Positions 44,177 through 53,105 of a stretch of DNA of 64,000 nt are shown in pieces. Source of the stretch: Chitinophaga nivalis (GTDB lineage: Bacteria > Bacteroidota > Bacteroidia > Chitinophagales > Chitinophagaceae); contig NZ_JAPDNR010000001.1 of NCBI RefSeq assembly GCF_025989125.1, positions 3,950,301 through 4,014,300 of the forward strand, given 5' to 3'. A model generated the notes under the pieces. The model had not been told where the DNA came from. It worked only from the letters and a program-made list of their open reading frames with translations, and ran no database searches. The number at the start of each line of letters is the position of its first letter. The first letter of the stretch is position 1. The translations under genes and the position numbers were made by a program.

Positions 44177-44641
44177 TTAGTAGTTATTTGCGTTGTTATT
44201 ACCATGGCCATGCGCCCGCAGCATATGTGTCTGCAATAATTTGCGTTCTTCAATGCGGGGGGCATAACCTGCCCGCTGCAGCTGCATGTATAAAGGCGAT
44301 TCGTACGCTACACTGATGCTATCCTCCTCATCGATGTAAATGGGAATATGTTTGTTACCGATCTCAAAACAAATAATCCCCATTTCCCTGAGTGTCTTCG
44401 GTGTAAACACAATACACTCACAGGGCTTTATCACCAGCTCAATGTATCTTTCATCGTCCATCCACAAAATATCGCCGTCGGCCAGCGGAACCCGGTTGTG
44501 TTTTCTGATCACTATTTCCATTCCCGACAGGGTAGGGCGCCTGATAATTGTTTTGGTCGTCTCGTACCATTCAATCTCAAAAACGTCTCTTGATCTGTTT
44601 CCGGTAACCGGATTATTCAACACTGCTTCAATAATGATCAT
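44177..44641 (-). CDS. ureE: Urease nickel metallochaperone UreE
   Basis: 154 residues. The N-terminal peptide-binding domain (TIIRRPTLSGMEIVIRKHNR) and the metal domain with the conserved GNKHIPIYID motif, whose His is the interface nickel ligand, are present. The C-terminal tail is short in histidine (RAHGHGNNNANNY), so this UreE can deliver but hardly store nickel. It is 11 bases behind ureC and directly abuts ureF. Confidence 0.94.
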   Translation of the reverse strand: MIIIEAVLNNPVTGNRSRDVFEIEWYETTKTIIRRPTLSGMEIVIRKHNRVPLADGDILWMDDERYIELVIKPCECIVFTPKTLREMGIICFEIGNKHIPIYIDEEDSISVAYESPLYMQLQRAGYAPRIEERKLLQTHMLRAHGHGNNNANNY

Positions 44642-44652
44642 AGCTACATCGT

Positions 44653-46521
44653 TTAAAACAACAGGTAACGCTGTGCCAGCGGGAGCACTTTCAAAGGCTC
44701 GCAGGTGGCCACTTTGCCGTCTACTTTTACTACATATGTTTCCGGATCCACTTCCAGTTTAGGCATGGCATTGTTGTGTACCATGTCTTTCTTACCTACG
44801 GTTCTGCATCCTTTTACCGGCAGCGATTTCTTTTTCAGTCCCAGCTTCCCGATGTTGCCGGATTCTATGGATATTTTGGAAACGAAGTTGTAGCTGGTCT
44901 GTGCGGTTGCTGCGCCATAAGCGCCGTACATTTTCCGGTAGAGCACAGGTTGTGGTGTTGGAATAGACGCGTTGGGATCACCCATTTTTGAGGCTACAAT
45001 CATACCTGATTTGTAAATCATCTCAGGTTTTATCCCGAAGAATTCCGGTCTCCAGATAACGAGATCGGCAATCTTGCCCGGCTCGATAGAACCTACATAT
45101 TCATCGATACCGTGCGATTTCGCCGGATTGATGGTGTATTTGGCCATGTATCTTTTTACCCGGAAATTATCGTTGCCGTGTTTGTTGTCTTCCGGTAAGG
45201 CGCCCCGCTGTATTTTCATTTTATGGGCAGTCTGCCAGGTACGGGTAATCACCTCCCCAACGCGGCCCATTGCCTGAGAGTCGGAGCTCATCATACTGAT
45301 GACGCCCAGATCGTGTAGAACGTCTTCCGCCGCGATGGTGGAAGGGCGAATACGGGAATCGGCAAACGCAACATCTTCCTTGATCTCAGGGCTCAGGTGA
45401 TGACACACCATCAGCATGTCCACGTGTTCGGCAACGGTATTAAAGGTATAGGGCTTGGTAGGATTGGTGGAAGAAGGCAGGATGTTGGGATACATCGCAA
45501 TCTGGATAATATCCGGTGCGTGCCCGCCGCCAGCACCTTCTGTATGGAAGGTGTGTATCACCCGGCCGTTGATGGCATTGATGGTATCTTCGAGATAACC
45601 TGCTTCGTTTAAGGTATCGGTGTGAATGGCTACCTGAGTATCGTATTTGTCGGCTACCCGCAGCGCCATGTCGATGGTAGATGGCGTGGCGCCCCAATCT
45701 TCATGGACTTTCATACCTAAAGCACCGGCTCTGATCATTTCGGCCTGCGCTTCTTCGTTGGATACGTTACCCTTGCCAAAGAAGCCCACGTTGATAGGCA
45801 GTTCCTCTGATGCCTGTAGCATCTTTTCCATGAAGAATTTACCGGCGGTAACAGTAGTAGCGTTGGTGCCATCGTTTGGACCGGTACCACCGCCAATCAG
45901 GGTAGTCAGCCCACTGTATAGCGCCGTGTCGATGATTTCAGGACAGATAAAGTGGATGTGGGTATCGATGCCACCAGGTGTAACGATGTAGCCCCAGCCG
46001 CCATGTACTTCTGTACCCGGACCGATGATCATGCCCGGTGTAACGCCGTCCTGTGTATCAGGATTACCAGCTTTACCGATGGCTTTTATTTTACCGTCTT
46101 TAACACCGATATCCGCTTTCACGATTCCCCAGTGATCGATGATGGTGGCGCCGAGAATACAAAGGTCCAGCACATCTTTGTCCAGCGCGGAAGTGGCCTG
46201 TCCCATACCATCCCGCACGGTTTTACCGCCGCCGAATTTATTTTCCTCGCCGTAAACCTGGTAATCTTTTTCTATCTCAATAAACAGCTCCGTATCGGCC
46301 AGGCGCATTTTATCGCCGGTAGTAGGACCGAAGAGGGAAGCATATTTCTCGCGTTTTATATATAGGTTACCGTTCTCAAATCTTACTTCGTTGCTATTCT
46401 GAGCGAAGGCCTTGTTTAGGCCCAGTACCGTTAAGCCGGCGGTGGTAACTCCCACGATTTTTATCCATTCTCTTCTGTTCCAGCTCCCACCTTTTTTTCT
46501 ATTCTCTTTATTCTCAGACAT
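44653..46521 (-). CDS. ureC: Urease alpha subunit with twin-arginine signal peptide
   Basis: 622 residues, about 50 more than usual. The canonical chain begins near residue 53 (YIKREKYASLFGPTTGDK). Before it stand a basic segment, the Tat motif NRREWIK at 15-21, a hydrophobic stretch VGVTTAGLTVLGL and a signal-peptidase site AFA-Q at 38-41. There is no internal Met before residue 72, so a shorter normal start is impossible. All active-site motifs are intact: HIHFICPE, the carbamylated Lys in MKVHEDWGATP, AIHTDTLNEAGY, HTFHTEGAGGGHAPD, VCHHLSPE and SSDSQAMGRVGE. It hydrolyses urea to ammonia and carbamate. The signal implies export of the folded, nickel-loaded enzyme. Confidence 0.96.
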   Translation of the reverse strand: MSENKENRKKGGSWNRREWIKIVGVTTAGLTVLGLNKAFAQNSNEVRFENGNLYIKREKYASLFGPTTGDKMRLADTELFIEIEKDYQVYGEENKFGGGKTVRDGMGQATSALDKDVLDLCILGATIIDHWGIVKADIGVKDGKIKAIGKAGNPDTQDGVTPGMIIGPGTEVHGGWGYIVTPGGIDTHIHFICPEIIDTALYSGLTTLIGGGTGPNDGTNATTVTAGKFFMEKMLQASEELPINVGFFGKGNVSNEEAQAEMIRAGALGMKVHEDWGATPSTIDMALRVADKYDTQVAIHTDTLNEAGYLEDTINAINGRVIHTFHTEGAGGGHAPDIIQIAMYPNILPSSTNPTKPYTFNTVAEHVDMLMVCHHLSPEIKEDVAFADSRIRPSTIAAEDVLHDLGVISMMSSDSQAMGRVGEVITRTWQTAHKMKIQRGALPEDNKHGNDNFRVKRYMAKYTINPAKSHGIDEYVGSIEPGKIADLVIWRPEFFGIKPEMIYKSGMIVASKMGDPNASIPTPQPVLYRKMYGAYGAATAQTSYNFVSKISIESGNIGKLGLKKKSLPVKGCRTVGKKDMVHNNAMPKLEVDPETYVVKVDGKVATCEPLKVLPLAQRYLLF

Positions 46522-46565
46522 ACTATTTGATTTAATGAAAAGTGAAATGTTTCAAACGATGCCGG

Positions 46566-46937
46566 TTATTTGGCGCCTTTGAAATTGTTCTTCTTCGCTC
46601 TGGCTATCGCTTCCGTTTTAACCGTATTGCTGGTGACATTACCATTGGTCAGGTTGTTGAAACCATGGATATTTTTTTTGCCGCCAAATTCAACCAGAAT
46701 TACCATCTTTTTTTCTCCGGGCTCAAAGCGCACCGCTGTACTGGCCGGGATGTTAAGTCGCATGCCGAATGCCTTGTTTCTGTCGAAATCAAGCGCTTTG
46801 TTTACTTCAAAAAAGTGGAAGTGGGAGCCCACCTGAATAGGGCGGTCACCGGTGTTTTTTACTTCTATTCTGGCAGTATTCTTTTTTGCATTACAGATAA
46901 TATCTTCTCTTTTCAGAATGATTTCTCCAGGTATCAT
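46566..46937 (-). CDS. ureB: Urease beta subunit
   Basis: 123 residues from the ATG complementary to 46935-46937, giving MIPGEIILKREDIICNAKKN; the nine codons before it are not family-like. Motifs VKNTGDRPIQVGSHFHFFEV, NIPASTAVRFEPGEKKMVIL and the GFNNLTNG region match UreB. It forms the urease core with UreA and UreC. It has no signal peptide of its own, so if UreC is exported by Tat this subunit must travel with it. The C-terminus is somewhat longer and more basic than in enterobacterial UreB. Confidence 0.95.
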   Translation of the reverse strand: MIPGEIILKREDIICNAKKNTARIEVKNTGDRPIQVGSHFHFFEVNKALDFDRNKAFGMRLNIPASTAVRFEPGEKKMVILVEFGGKKNIHGFNNLTNGNVTSNTVKTEAIARAKKNNFKGAK

Positions 46938-46970
46938 AATTAATTCATTTAACAGGTTAAGCAATTGATG

Positions 46971-47276
46971 TTATCGGATGGGGTCATGGACAGTGACCAG
47001 TTTGTTGCCATCCGGAAACAACGCTTCAATCTGGATATCGTGGATCATTTCCGGAACGCCTTCCATCACCTGACTTCTGGTCAACAGCTTTGTGCCCCAT
47101 TCCATTAGTTCTGCCACCGATTTTTTACCATCCCTGGCCTGTTCCATAATTTCACTGGAGATGTAGGCAATACATTCCGGGTAGTTTAATTTCACCCCAC
47201 GTTTAAGCCGTTTGGCAGCAAGCTCTCCTGCCTGGTGTAACAACAGCTTCTCAATTTCCCGGGTGGTTAGATGCAT
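46971..47276 (-). CDS. ureA: Urease gamma subunit
   Basis: 101 residues, the standard length of the separate gamma subunit. It begins MHLTTREIEKLLLHQAGELA and shows RLKRGVKLNYPECIAYIS, GKKSVAELMEWGTKLLTRSQ, MEGVPEMIHDIQIEALFPDG and the final LVTVHDPIR. It is the first gene of the urease run, so the operon promoter must lie in the 296 bases upstream, where three imperfect tandem repeats and a strong dyad are found. It has no signal peptide. Confidence 0.96.
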   Translation of the reverse strand: MHLTTREIEKLLLHQAGELAAKRLKRGVKLNYPECIAYISSEIMEQARDGKKSVAELMEWGTKLLTRSQVMEGVPEMIHDIQIEALFPDGNKLVTVHDPIR

Positions 47277-47344
47277 AGTAATTGTATTTTATTATGATTG
47301 AATATTCTTAGATGACTTCCCCTATGTGGATGGACACAGGCATG

Positions 47345-47572
47345 GCAGGGACAGCCCGAAAAGGCTGAACAGCACTGCATTTTTATACGTTGCCGGTTAT
47401 GGAAATAGAAATAAATGCGGCAGGTGACAGCCTTGAAAAGACCGCACGATACAACGTTTCCTATGCGTTATTCGCAATAAAAAGAGAATAAATTCACAAA
47501 TGACAACCTTGAAAAATGGCTGGACGGAATAACGTCTTCTACACGTTATTCACCATAGAAACGAAAATAAAA
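47345..47572. repeat. Three imperfect tandem copies upstream of ureA
   Basis: Units begin near 47355, 47431 and 47506 with GAAAAGG or CCTTGAAAA, and each has ACGTT near its middle and an AAATAAA-like tail. The period is about 75-78 bases, and the second and third copies are most alike. They fill the spacer between ureA and the next gene's stop codon. Confidence 0.5.
47527..47551. promoter_or_regulatory. Dyad GAATAACGT-N7-ACGTTATTC upstream of ureA
   Basis: A perfect 9-7-9 inverted repeat within the third tandem copy. The second copy has a weaker version at 47449-47473 (ATACAACGT-N7-GCGTTATTC), 78 bases to the left. It is a candidate operator, for NikR or another regulator. It does not match the E. 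coli NikR box, so the assignment is open. Confidence 0.45.
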
Positions 47573-47965
47573 TCAGGCTAAAGTAAGGTGGCCTTCCGGA
47601 GGCGGGGTTATTAGCTCAAGGGAGTGGTTATCCAGATAGAAGGTATCTTCTCCCATAATGAGCTGAACAGGATCAGGGATAATAAAAACAGCATCTTTCC
47701 CCTCACAAAGATATTCGGAAAGGGGCGTGTCTTCTTCCATCCGCTCTTCATTAAGTCCGGAGCGCTCTTCATTGATATCGGAGTACTCATCATTGATATC
47801 GGAAGCGGAATGGGTATTATCCTTATTGATAGAATATAGAATTTGTTTATGTTCTGCCTGTTTAATTAAAATATAAGGCATGCTAACAGTCACCCATGTG
47901 AATAACAGCATGGAGAGTACGGCAGAAAGCCGGCGGATAAACTGATATGTATATTTTTGTAACCG
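47573..47965 (-). CDS. Unknown membrane-anchored acidic protein
   Basis: 130 residues from the ATG complementary to 47963-47965; a frame to 48025 adds 20 residues. After a basic start (MRLQKYTYQFIRRLSAVLSM) comes one membrane helix (LLFTWVTVSMPYILI). An acidic region follows with a small internal repeat (SDINDEYSDINEERSGLNEE), then FIIPDPVQLIMGEDTFYLDN near the C-terminus. I do not recognise it. It lies between the urease operon and the divergent TonB receptor operon and may belong to either. The acidic, Glu/Asp-rich repeat could bind metal ions, but that is a guess. Confidence 0.6.
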   Translation of the reverse strand, partial: RLQKYTYQFIRRLSAVLSMLLFTWVTVSMPYILIKQAEHKQILYSINKDNTHSASDINDEYSDINEERSGLNEERMEEDTPLSEYLCEGKDAVFIIPDPVQLIMGEDTFYLDNHSLELITPPPEGHLTLA

Positions 47966-48238
47966 CATGAAAGTGTGACTGCGTATGAATTGCGGCGAAA
48001 GTAGTAAAAAGTTATTAAACAACAAGAGCTAAATTGGATTAATTATGTTTTGTTGCGGATCTTTTAACATATTGTTTGAAACTTTTTTGCTGATGACGTT
48101 TTTTGTTAACGCAAAAAAAACGACCTTCGTGGCACGAAAATAAAATTCTTGCTACTTCTACTAGCACACATGGCTACACGCTGTTGATACACAGCCTTCT
48201 TCTATTGCCAATTTTATTTATTAATTTTTTTACTCAAT

Positions 48239-50389
48239 ATGCTTAGGAAAACTATGTCCCTGGCGGCATTGGCCTTTGCTTGTCTGCACGTTTCTGCTCA
48301 GGAAAAAGAAACGACAGATTCGTTAAAGGTACTGATGCTGGATGAATTGACTGTGACCAGTAAATACTACAAGAAATATAATCTTAATAAGATATCTTCT
48401 GACTTGCGGCTGCAATCACCATTAATAGAAACACCGCAAAATATTCAGATTATCAGTGCGGAAGTTTTAAGAGACCAGGTAGTCACTAATCTGATAGAAA
48501 GTGTTGCGCGTAATGTGAGTGGTACCATGCGCGAAGAACTGCATAATGCGGTGTCGCCGGATATCTATTCCCGGGGAGGATACATCAATGCACAGCGCAA
48601 TGGTGTAGACCTGAGACCATTGATTAAAGGTCCGCTGGGGGATGATGCTGCCATGATTGAAGCCGTGGAATTTGTAAAAGGCCCGTCAGGATTTATGACC
48701 GCACTTAGCGATCCTGCAGGTTCCTATAATATTGTCACTAAAAAACCTACCGGAAAAAAACAGCATACATTTAAAATGATGCATGGCAGTTTTGGGCTGT
48801 TCCGTGCTGAATCGGACATGGGGGGCGTATTGGATAACAAAGGGAAATGGCAGTACCGGTTCAATCTGATGGGAATGACTACCAACGGATTTATGAAATT
48901 CGATAATAGTAATCGCATATTGATTGCGCCAGCCGTGAAATACCAGGCCAGTGAAAAAACATCCTTCACCCTCGAGTATATTTATCAGCAGATGAATTAT
49001 ATGTTGCTGAGCGAGGCACAGATGTCACCATATGGCTATGGCACATTACCACGGGATTTCTCCATAACGGATCCCAATATCAGACCTTACAGGGCCTACG
49101 ATCACAATATCTTCTTCACAGTGGATCATAAACTCAATGATAACTGGAAGCTGACTACCCGTATCAGTAATATCAACAATGAATATAACGGTAGTATATT
49201 CTGGGTGTATGGAAAAAATAACAATAACCCCGATATACTGAACCGGTACCATGTATATGATGGCGTAGGCTATAATACTTTTTCCGCACAGGCATATGTA
49301 CAGGGCCGCTTTAAAACAGGTACCGTCGGTCATGCTGTGATGGCAGGAATAGATTATAATGATAAGCGCAACAACACCACCGATACCTGGGGTACCGCCA
49401 CCACGGTTTATCCGCTGAGTATTACCCATCCGAAATATGGAGAGGTCACCAACAACAACGGCATAGGCGGGTCATTTGATTCAGAAAATGATATTACGGG
49501 AGAAGGTAACCGGACAAACGGCCGGCTGCATTATGTGTCTGCCTATGTGATGGACGAAATATCGTTAACGGATAAACTGAAAGTGAACGCAGGCCTCCGG
49601 ATGACACAGTCCAACGCCAACTTTAATCAGTACGGCACTAAAACGGATGCCAGCGACCTGGTAGTCACTCCACGTATAGGTGTTAACTACATGTTGCAGC
49701 CCACAACAAGTGTATATGCCTTATATGATCATTCCTACCTGCCACAGGCAGGTGTAGCCCATGATAAAACACCCCTGAAACCACTGACAGGTAAAAGCTA
49801 TGAAGTAGGGGTGAAGAAAGACTGGCACGACGGTACGTGGAATACCACCTTATCTGTTTACCAGATCTACCGGAAACGCACGATCCTGAGAGATCCTGTG
49901 TCCAACGACATTTATCAGACGGGAGAAAATAAATCAGAAGGGGTGGAGCTGGATGTCAGGGGCCGGGTAGCCAAAGGTCTGAACATCGTGGTCAATTACG
50001 CCTTCACCGAATCGAAAATTACCAAAGATGAGAAGAATCCGGAGATGGTAGGTATGGCAACACCCAACAGAATAAAACATATCCAGAACACCTGGCTGAA
50101 TTATGCGCTGCCCATTGCCAAACTGCCTGGTATCGCTATTTCTACGGGATATCAATACATGGCCGGCCGGGCAGAACGTTATACCAGCACCAACCCGGAA
50201 GCACTGAAAGATTTCTTCCGCCTGGATGCAGGTATCTCCTATACAAGAAAAAAGTATAGTCTCAACCTGATCGTCAACAATATCCTGGATGATCATTTGT
50301 ACAGCACTGCGTGGAAGCGAAACGACATGTATTATTGGGTACAGGTGGCGCCACGTAATTTCCGTTGCTCACTGACGGTTAACTTATAA
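48239..50389 (+). CDS. TonB-dependent receptor for a metal chelate
   Basis: 716 residues with a signal peptide (MSLAALAFACLHVSAQ). The plug shows QSPLIETPQNIQIISAEVLR, DIYSRGGYINAQRNGVDLRP and VEFVKGPSGFMTALSDPAGS, the pattern of the siderophore-receptor subfamily. The barrel ends YWVQVAPRNFRCSLTVNL. It carries metal chelates through the outer membrane. It starts an operon with a binding protein, a methyltransferase, a permease and an ATPase. The neighbouring urease-nikR run makes nickel a serious alternative to iron as cargo, as with the NikR-controlled FrpB4 of Helicobacter pylori. Confidence 0.92.
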   Translation: MLRKTMSLAALAFACLHVSAQEKETTDSLKVLMLDELTVTSKYYKKYNLNKISSDLRLQSPLIETPQNIQIISAEVLRDQVVTNLIESVARNVSGTMREELHNAVSPDIYSRGGYINAQRNGVDLRPLIKGPLGDDAAMIEAVEFVKGPSGFMTALSDPAGSYNIVTKKPTGKKQHTFKMMHGSFGLFRAESDMGGVLDNKGKWQYRFNLMGMTTNGFMKFDNSNRILIAPAVKYQASEKTSFTLEYIYQQMNYMLLSEAQMSPYGYGTLPRDFSITDPNIRPYRAYDHNIFFTVDHKLNDNWKLTTRISNINNEYNGSIFWVYGKNNNNPDILNRYHVYDGVGYNTFSAQAYVQGRFKTGTVGHAVMAGIDYNDKRNNTTDTWGTATTVYPLSITHPKYGEVTNNNGIGGSFDSENDITGEGNRTNGRLHYVSAYVMDEISLTDKLKVNAGLRMTQSNANFNQYGTKTDASDLVVTPRIGVNYMLQPTTSVYALYDHSYLPQAGVAHDKTPLKPLTGKSYEVGVKKDWHDGTWNTTLSVYQIYRKRTILRDPVSNDIYQTGENKSEGVELDVRGRVAKGLNIVVNYAFTESKITKDEKNPEMVGMATPNRIKHIQNTWLNYALPIAKLPGIAISTGYQYMAGRAERYTSTNPEALKDFFRLDAGISYTRKKYSLNLIVNNILDDHLYSTAWKRNDMYYWVQVAPRNFRCSLTVNL

Positions 50390-50398
50390 TGATAGCAT

Positions 50399-51409
50399 AT
50401 GAAGCATATATTTATTTTAGCAGCCTTGCTGATGTATTTCTCAGCCTGCAATCCCGGTCAGCGTGCGGGAGACGATGCCGCCATAACATTAACGGATGTA
50501 CAAGGCAACAAAGTGCTTTTAAATAAACCTGCGGAGAAAATCGTGTGTTTGTTTGAGCCCATGCTGGATGCCATATATATGTTGCAGGTGCAACATAAGC
50601 TGGTCGGAATACCCGCAGAAACGTATTCTGATAAAGAAGCGTTTGTGCCTTTCAGCCTGATCGACGAGCGGATAAGAGATAAACGCCTGGCCATTCCCGG
50701 CAGCAACGAAACCGCCAACCTCGAAAGTATCCTGGCGCTTAAACCTGATCTGGTCATTGCCAAACACATGAGCGACGGTACTATTCAAAGCCTGAAAGAC
50801 ATGGGTATCGCCGTATACCTGGCTTCTTCGGAAAAGTATGACCAGGTATTAAAGGAGCTGGAAGATGTGGGGCTGCTTACCGGCGCGGTGGAAAGAGCCC
50901 ATGAGCTGGTGGCCTATACGAAACAACAATTCGATACCATGCAGCTGGCTGCTGCGGCGGTACCGGAGAAGGATAAAAAGAAAGCCTACTTCACCTGGGC
51001 CAATGGTCGCATTTATGCGACCACGGGCCGAAACAGCATGATGAACGATTGCCTGGAATTTGCCGGCGTATGGAATGCCTGCACGGCCCCTGTGGACCAG
51101 CCGAACATCAATGCAGAAACGCTGATCAGCTGGAACCCGGATATGATCGTGATGTGGAATGATCCGGCTGATTTGTTCTATAATAAACAAGAACTCTCGG
51201 GTATAAAGGCCGTAAAAAACAAAGCCATCTATAACCTGATGCCGATGTTTTTTTATAATCCACATACCCTCAAATCAACCATCGCGGCAACGCGTATCAA
51301 AGGATGGGCAACAGGACAGACAGAAGAAGCGGCGTTGCAGGAAGTGAAAAAGATGATCGTAACCTATTACGGTCCGGTAATCGGTAACCAGTTAATCACC
51401 TTATTATGA
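50399..51409 (+). CDS. ABC transporter substrate-binding lipoprotein (BtuF/FepB type)
   Basis: 336 residues with a lipoprotein signal (MKHIFILAALLMYFSACNPG). Two Rossmann-like lobes are visible (AITLTDVQGNKVLLNKPAEK, IVCLFEPMLDAIYMLQVQHK, LESILALKPDLVIAKHMSD, AETLISWNPDMIVMWNDPAD), as in binding proteins for cobalamin, haem, siderophores and nickel-histidine. It sits 9 bases behind the receptor gene, and its stop overlaps the methyltransferase start (ATGA). It hands the chelate to the FecCD-type permease encoded downstream. The ligand is not determined by sequence. Confidence 0.92.
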   Translation: MKHIFILAALLMYFSACNPGQRAGDDAAITLTDVQGNKVLLNKPAEKIVCLFEPMLDAIYMLQVQHKLVGIPAETYSDKEAFVPFSLIDERIRDKRLAIPGSNETANLESILALKPDLVIAKHMSDGTIQSLKDMGIAVYLASSEKYDQVLKELEDVGLLTGAVERAHELVAYTKQQFDTMQLAAAAVPEKDKKKAYFTWANGRIYATTGRNSMMNDCLEFAGVWNACTAPVDQPNINAETLISWNPDMIVMWNDPADLFYNKQELSGIKAVKNKAIYNLMPMFFYNPHTLKSTIAATRIKGWATGQTEEAALQEVKKMIVTYYGPVIGNQLITLL

Positions 51410-52095
51410 TGCAGGAAATAGCAGCTTATTGGGATAAGCAAAGCGCCATCTGGCGGGAAGAAAAACAAGACGCATGGACCCAGCCGGTAACACAGCAGTG
51501 GCTGACTTACTTTAAACTGTTATTACCCCGGCTGCAAGGCAACAGGGTACTGGAAGTAGGCACCGCTTCCGGTTATTTCGCCAATATCCTGGCACAGGCA
51601 GGATATGAAGTCACCGCGGTAGATATTTCTGAAAATATGATCACCGAAGCAAAAGCAGTGTCCGCGGCGCTCAACGTGCCCGTCAACTATCAGGTGATGG
51701 ACGCCCAGCAGCTGGCTTTTCCGGAGAACCGGTTCGACCTGGTATTCACCCGGCTCATGACCTGGACCACTCCTGATGTAAAAACTTTTTACAGGGAGTG
51801 TTTTAAGGTATTAACCCCTGGTGGTTTGTTATTGAACTTTGATGGTGACTTTGGCGCCTGCCGGTTTAGTCAGGAGGGACACGAAAAATACCCGGCAGAC
51901 ATTATGGAAGAGGCGAACCGGATCAAGAGCCAGCTGGATATTTCGAAGCATCCACGTCCTGCGAAGGATGTAGCCATACTGCAGGCGGCCGGGTTTGTGG
52001 AGGTGTCGGCAGCTGCCAGGGAAGATGAGGTATTGCTGCAACCGGAAGGAACGTCGGATCTGTTTGAACTCAAAGGATACAAGCCATTACATTGA
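51406..52095 (+). CDS. Class I SAM-dependent methyltransferase
   Basis: 229 residues. Motif I is RVLEVGTASGYFANILAQAG, followed by VTAVDISENMITEA, the MDAQQLAFPENRFDLVFTR post-motif, and the ECFKVLTPGGLLLNFDGDFG strand of the UbiE/Methyltransf_11 type. It should methylate a small molecule in the cytoplasm. It is wedged between the binding-protein and permease genes with four-base overlaps on both sides, so it is made together with the transporter. It may modify or release the imported metal chelate or finish its synthesis. The substrate is unknown. Confidence 0.92.
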   Translation: MMQEIAAYWDKQSAIWREEKQDAWTQPVTQQWLTYFKLLLPRLQGNRVLEVGTASGYFANILAQAGYEVTAVDISENMITEAKAVSAALNVPVNYQVMDAQQLAFPENRFDLVFTRLMTWTTPDVKTFYRECFKVLTPGGLLLNFDGDFGACRFSQEGHEKYPADIMEEANRIKSQLDISKHPRPAKDVAILQAAGFVEVSAAAREDEVLLQPEGTSDLFELKGYKPLH

Positions 52096-53105
52096 AACAG
52101 GGAATTATCTACTTAATATGTTATGCACTACCAGTGCCGGTCATCTTATGTTCGCTTTTTATCGGCTCAAGCGGTCAGGCGGAGATGGGTGCGGCACTGG
52201 AGCTGGCATACAAAAACATGGTGGGGGCATCGCTTGCAGTAACGGAAGAGGAGAGCTGGACGATGATAAAGAATATCATCTATAACGTTCGGCTGCCACG
52301 GGTATTAATGACTTTTCTGGTGGGGGCAGCGTTGTCTGTTTCCGGTTCCGTGCTGCAGGGCATATTCCGTAATCCACTGGTCGATTCCTATGTACTGGGC
52401 ATCTCTTCCGGGGCAGCATTCGGCGCTGCGCTGGCAATGACCTTCGCCCTGATTCCGGTGAGCCTGGCTGCTTTTGCAGGCGGGATACTGGCGGTACTAC
52501 TGTCTTATCTGATTGCCCGGTCAGGATCAGGTGTCAACATCGTCACCATTGTATTATCCGGGATGGTGATTTCCGGCATTTTTACAGCAGGACTGGCCAT
52601 TATCCAATACATCAGCAATCCCTACAAACTGCAGGCAATTGTGCAGTGGACAATGGGCAACCTGCATGCTGCTTCCTGGCAGGAATTAAGGCGTATATAC
52701 ATTCCCGTTATACTGGCGCTGGTGATTGTATTTATTTACCGGTGGCGCCTCAATATTTTATCGCTGGGAGATGAGGCCGCGAAAGCATCCGGTGTGAATC
52801 CCGGGCTGGACAAATGGATATTGATCGGCTGCGCCACCCTGCTGACAGCCATCACTGTGGCGGCGGTAGGGATGATTGGCTTTTACGGACTTTTCCTGCC
52901 ACATATTGTGCGGATGATGCTGGGCGCGGATAACCGGAAAGCTATTCCCGCCAGTATATTCCTGGGTGGGACCTTTCTGCTGGTGATCGATAATTTTTCC
53001 CGTTCTCTTTTCGCTTTTGAAATACCGGTGGGCATCTTCACCATGCTGCTGGGGGGACCGTTTTTTATATACCTGATGCGTAAAAACAAATTAAACTGGC
53101 ACTGA
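52092..53105 (+). CDS. FecCD-family ABC transporter permease
   Basis: 337 residues with about ten membrane helices. Family marks are NVRLPRVLMTFLVGAALSVS, GSVLQGIFRNPLVDSYVLGI, SSGAAFGAALAM and FYGLFLPHIVRMMLGADNRK. The start must be TTG at 52092: it overlaps the preceding TGA as TTGA, and no ATG or GTG in a suitable place precedes the first helix. It forms the inner-membrane channel, probably as a homodimer, for the chelate delivered by the binding protein. The stop overlaps the ATPase start (TGATG). Confidence 0.92.
   Translation: MKQGIIYLICYALPVPVILCSLFIGSSGQAEMGAALELAYKNMVGASLAVTEEESWTMIKNIIYNVRLPRVLMTFLVGAALSVSGSVLQGIFRNPLVDSYVLGISSGAAFGAALAMTFALIPVSLAAFAGGILAVLLSYLIARSGSGVNIVTIVLSGMVISGIFTAGLAIIQYISNPYKLQAIVQWTMGNLHAASWQELRRIYIPVILALVIVFIYRWRLNILSLGDEAAKASGVNPGLDKWILIGCATLLTAITVAAVGMIGFYGLFLPHIVRMMLGADNRKAIPASIFLGGTFLLVIDNFSRSLFAFEIPVGIFTMLLGGPFFIYLMRKNKLNWH

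Noticed and set aside
48098..48123. A-rich/T-rich inverted repeat CGTTTTTT...AAAAAACG before the TonB receptor
   Set aside because: Simple A/T runs pair by chance, and no match to a Fur or NikR box is evident, so I did not call an operator.
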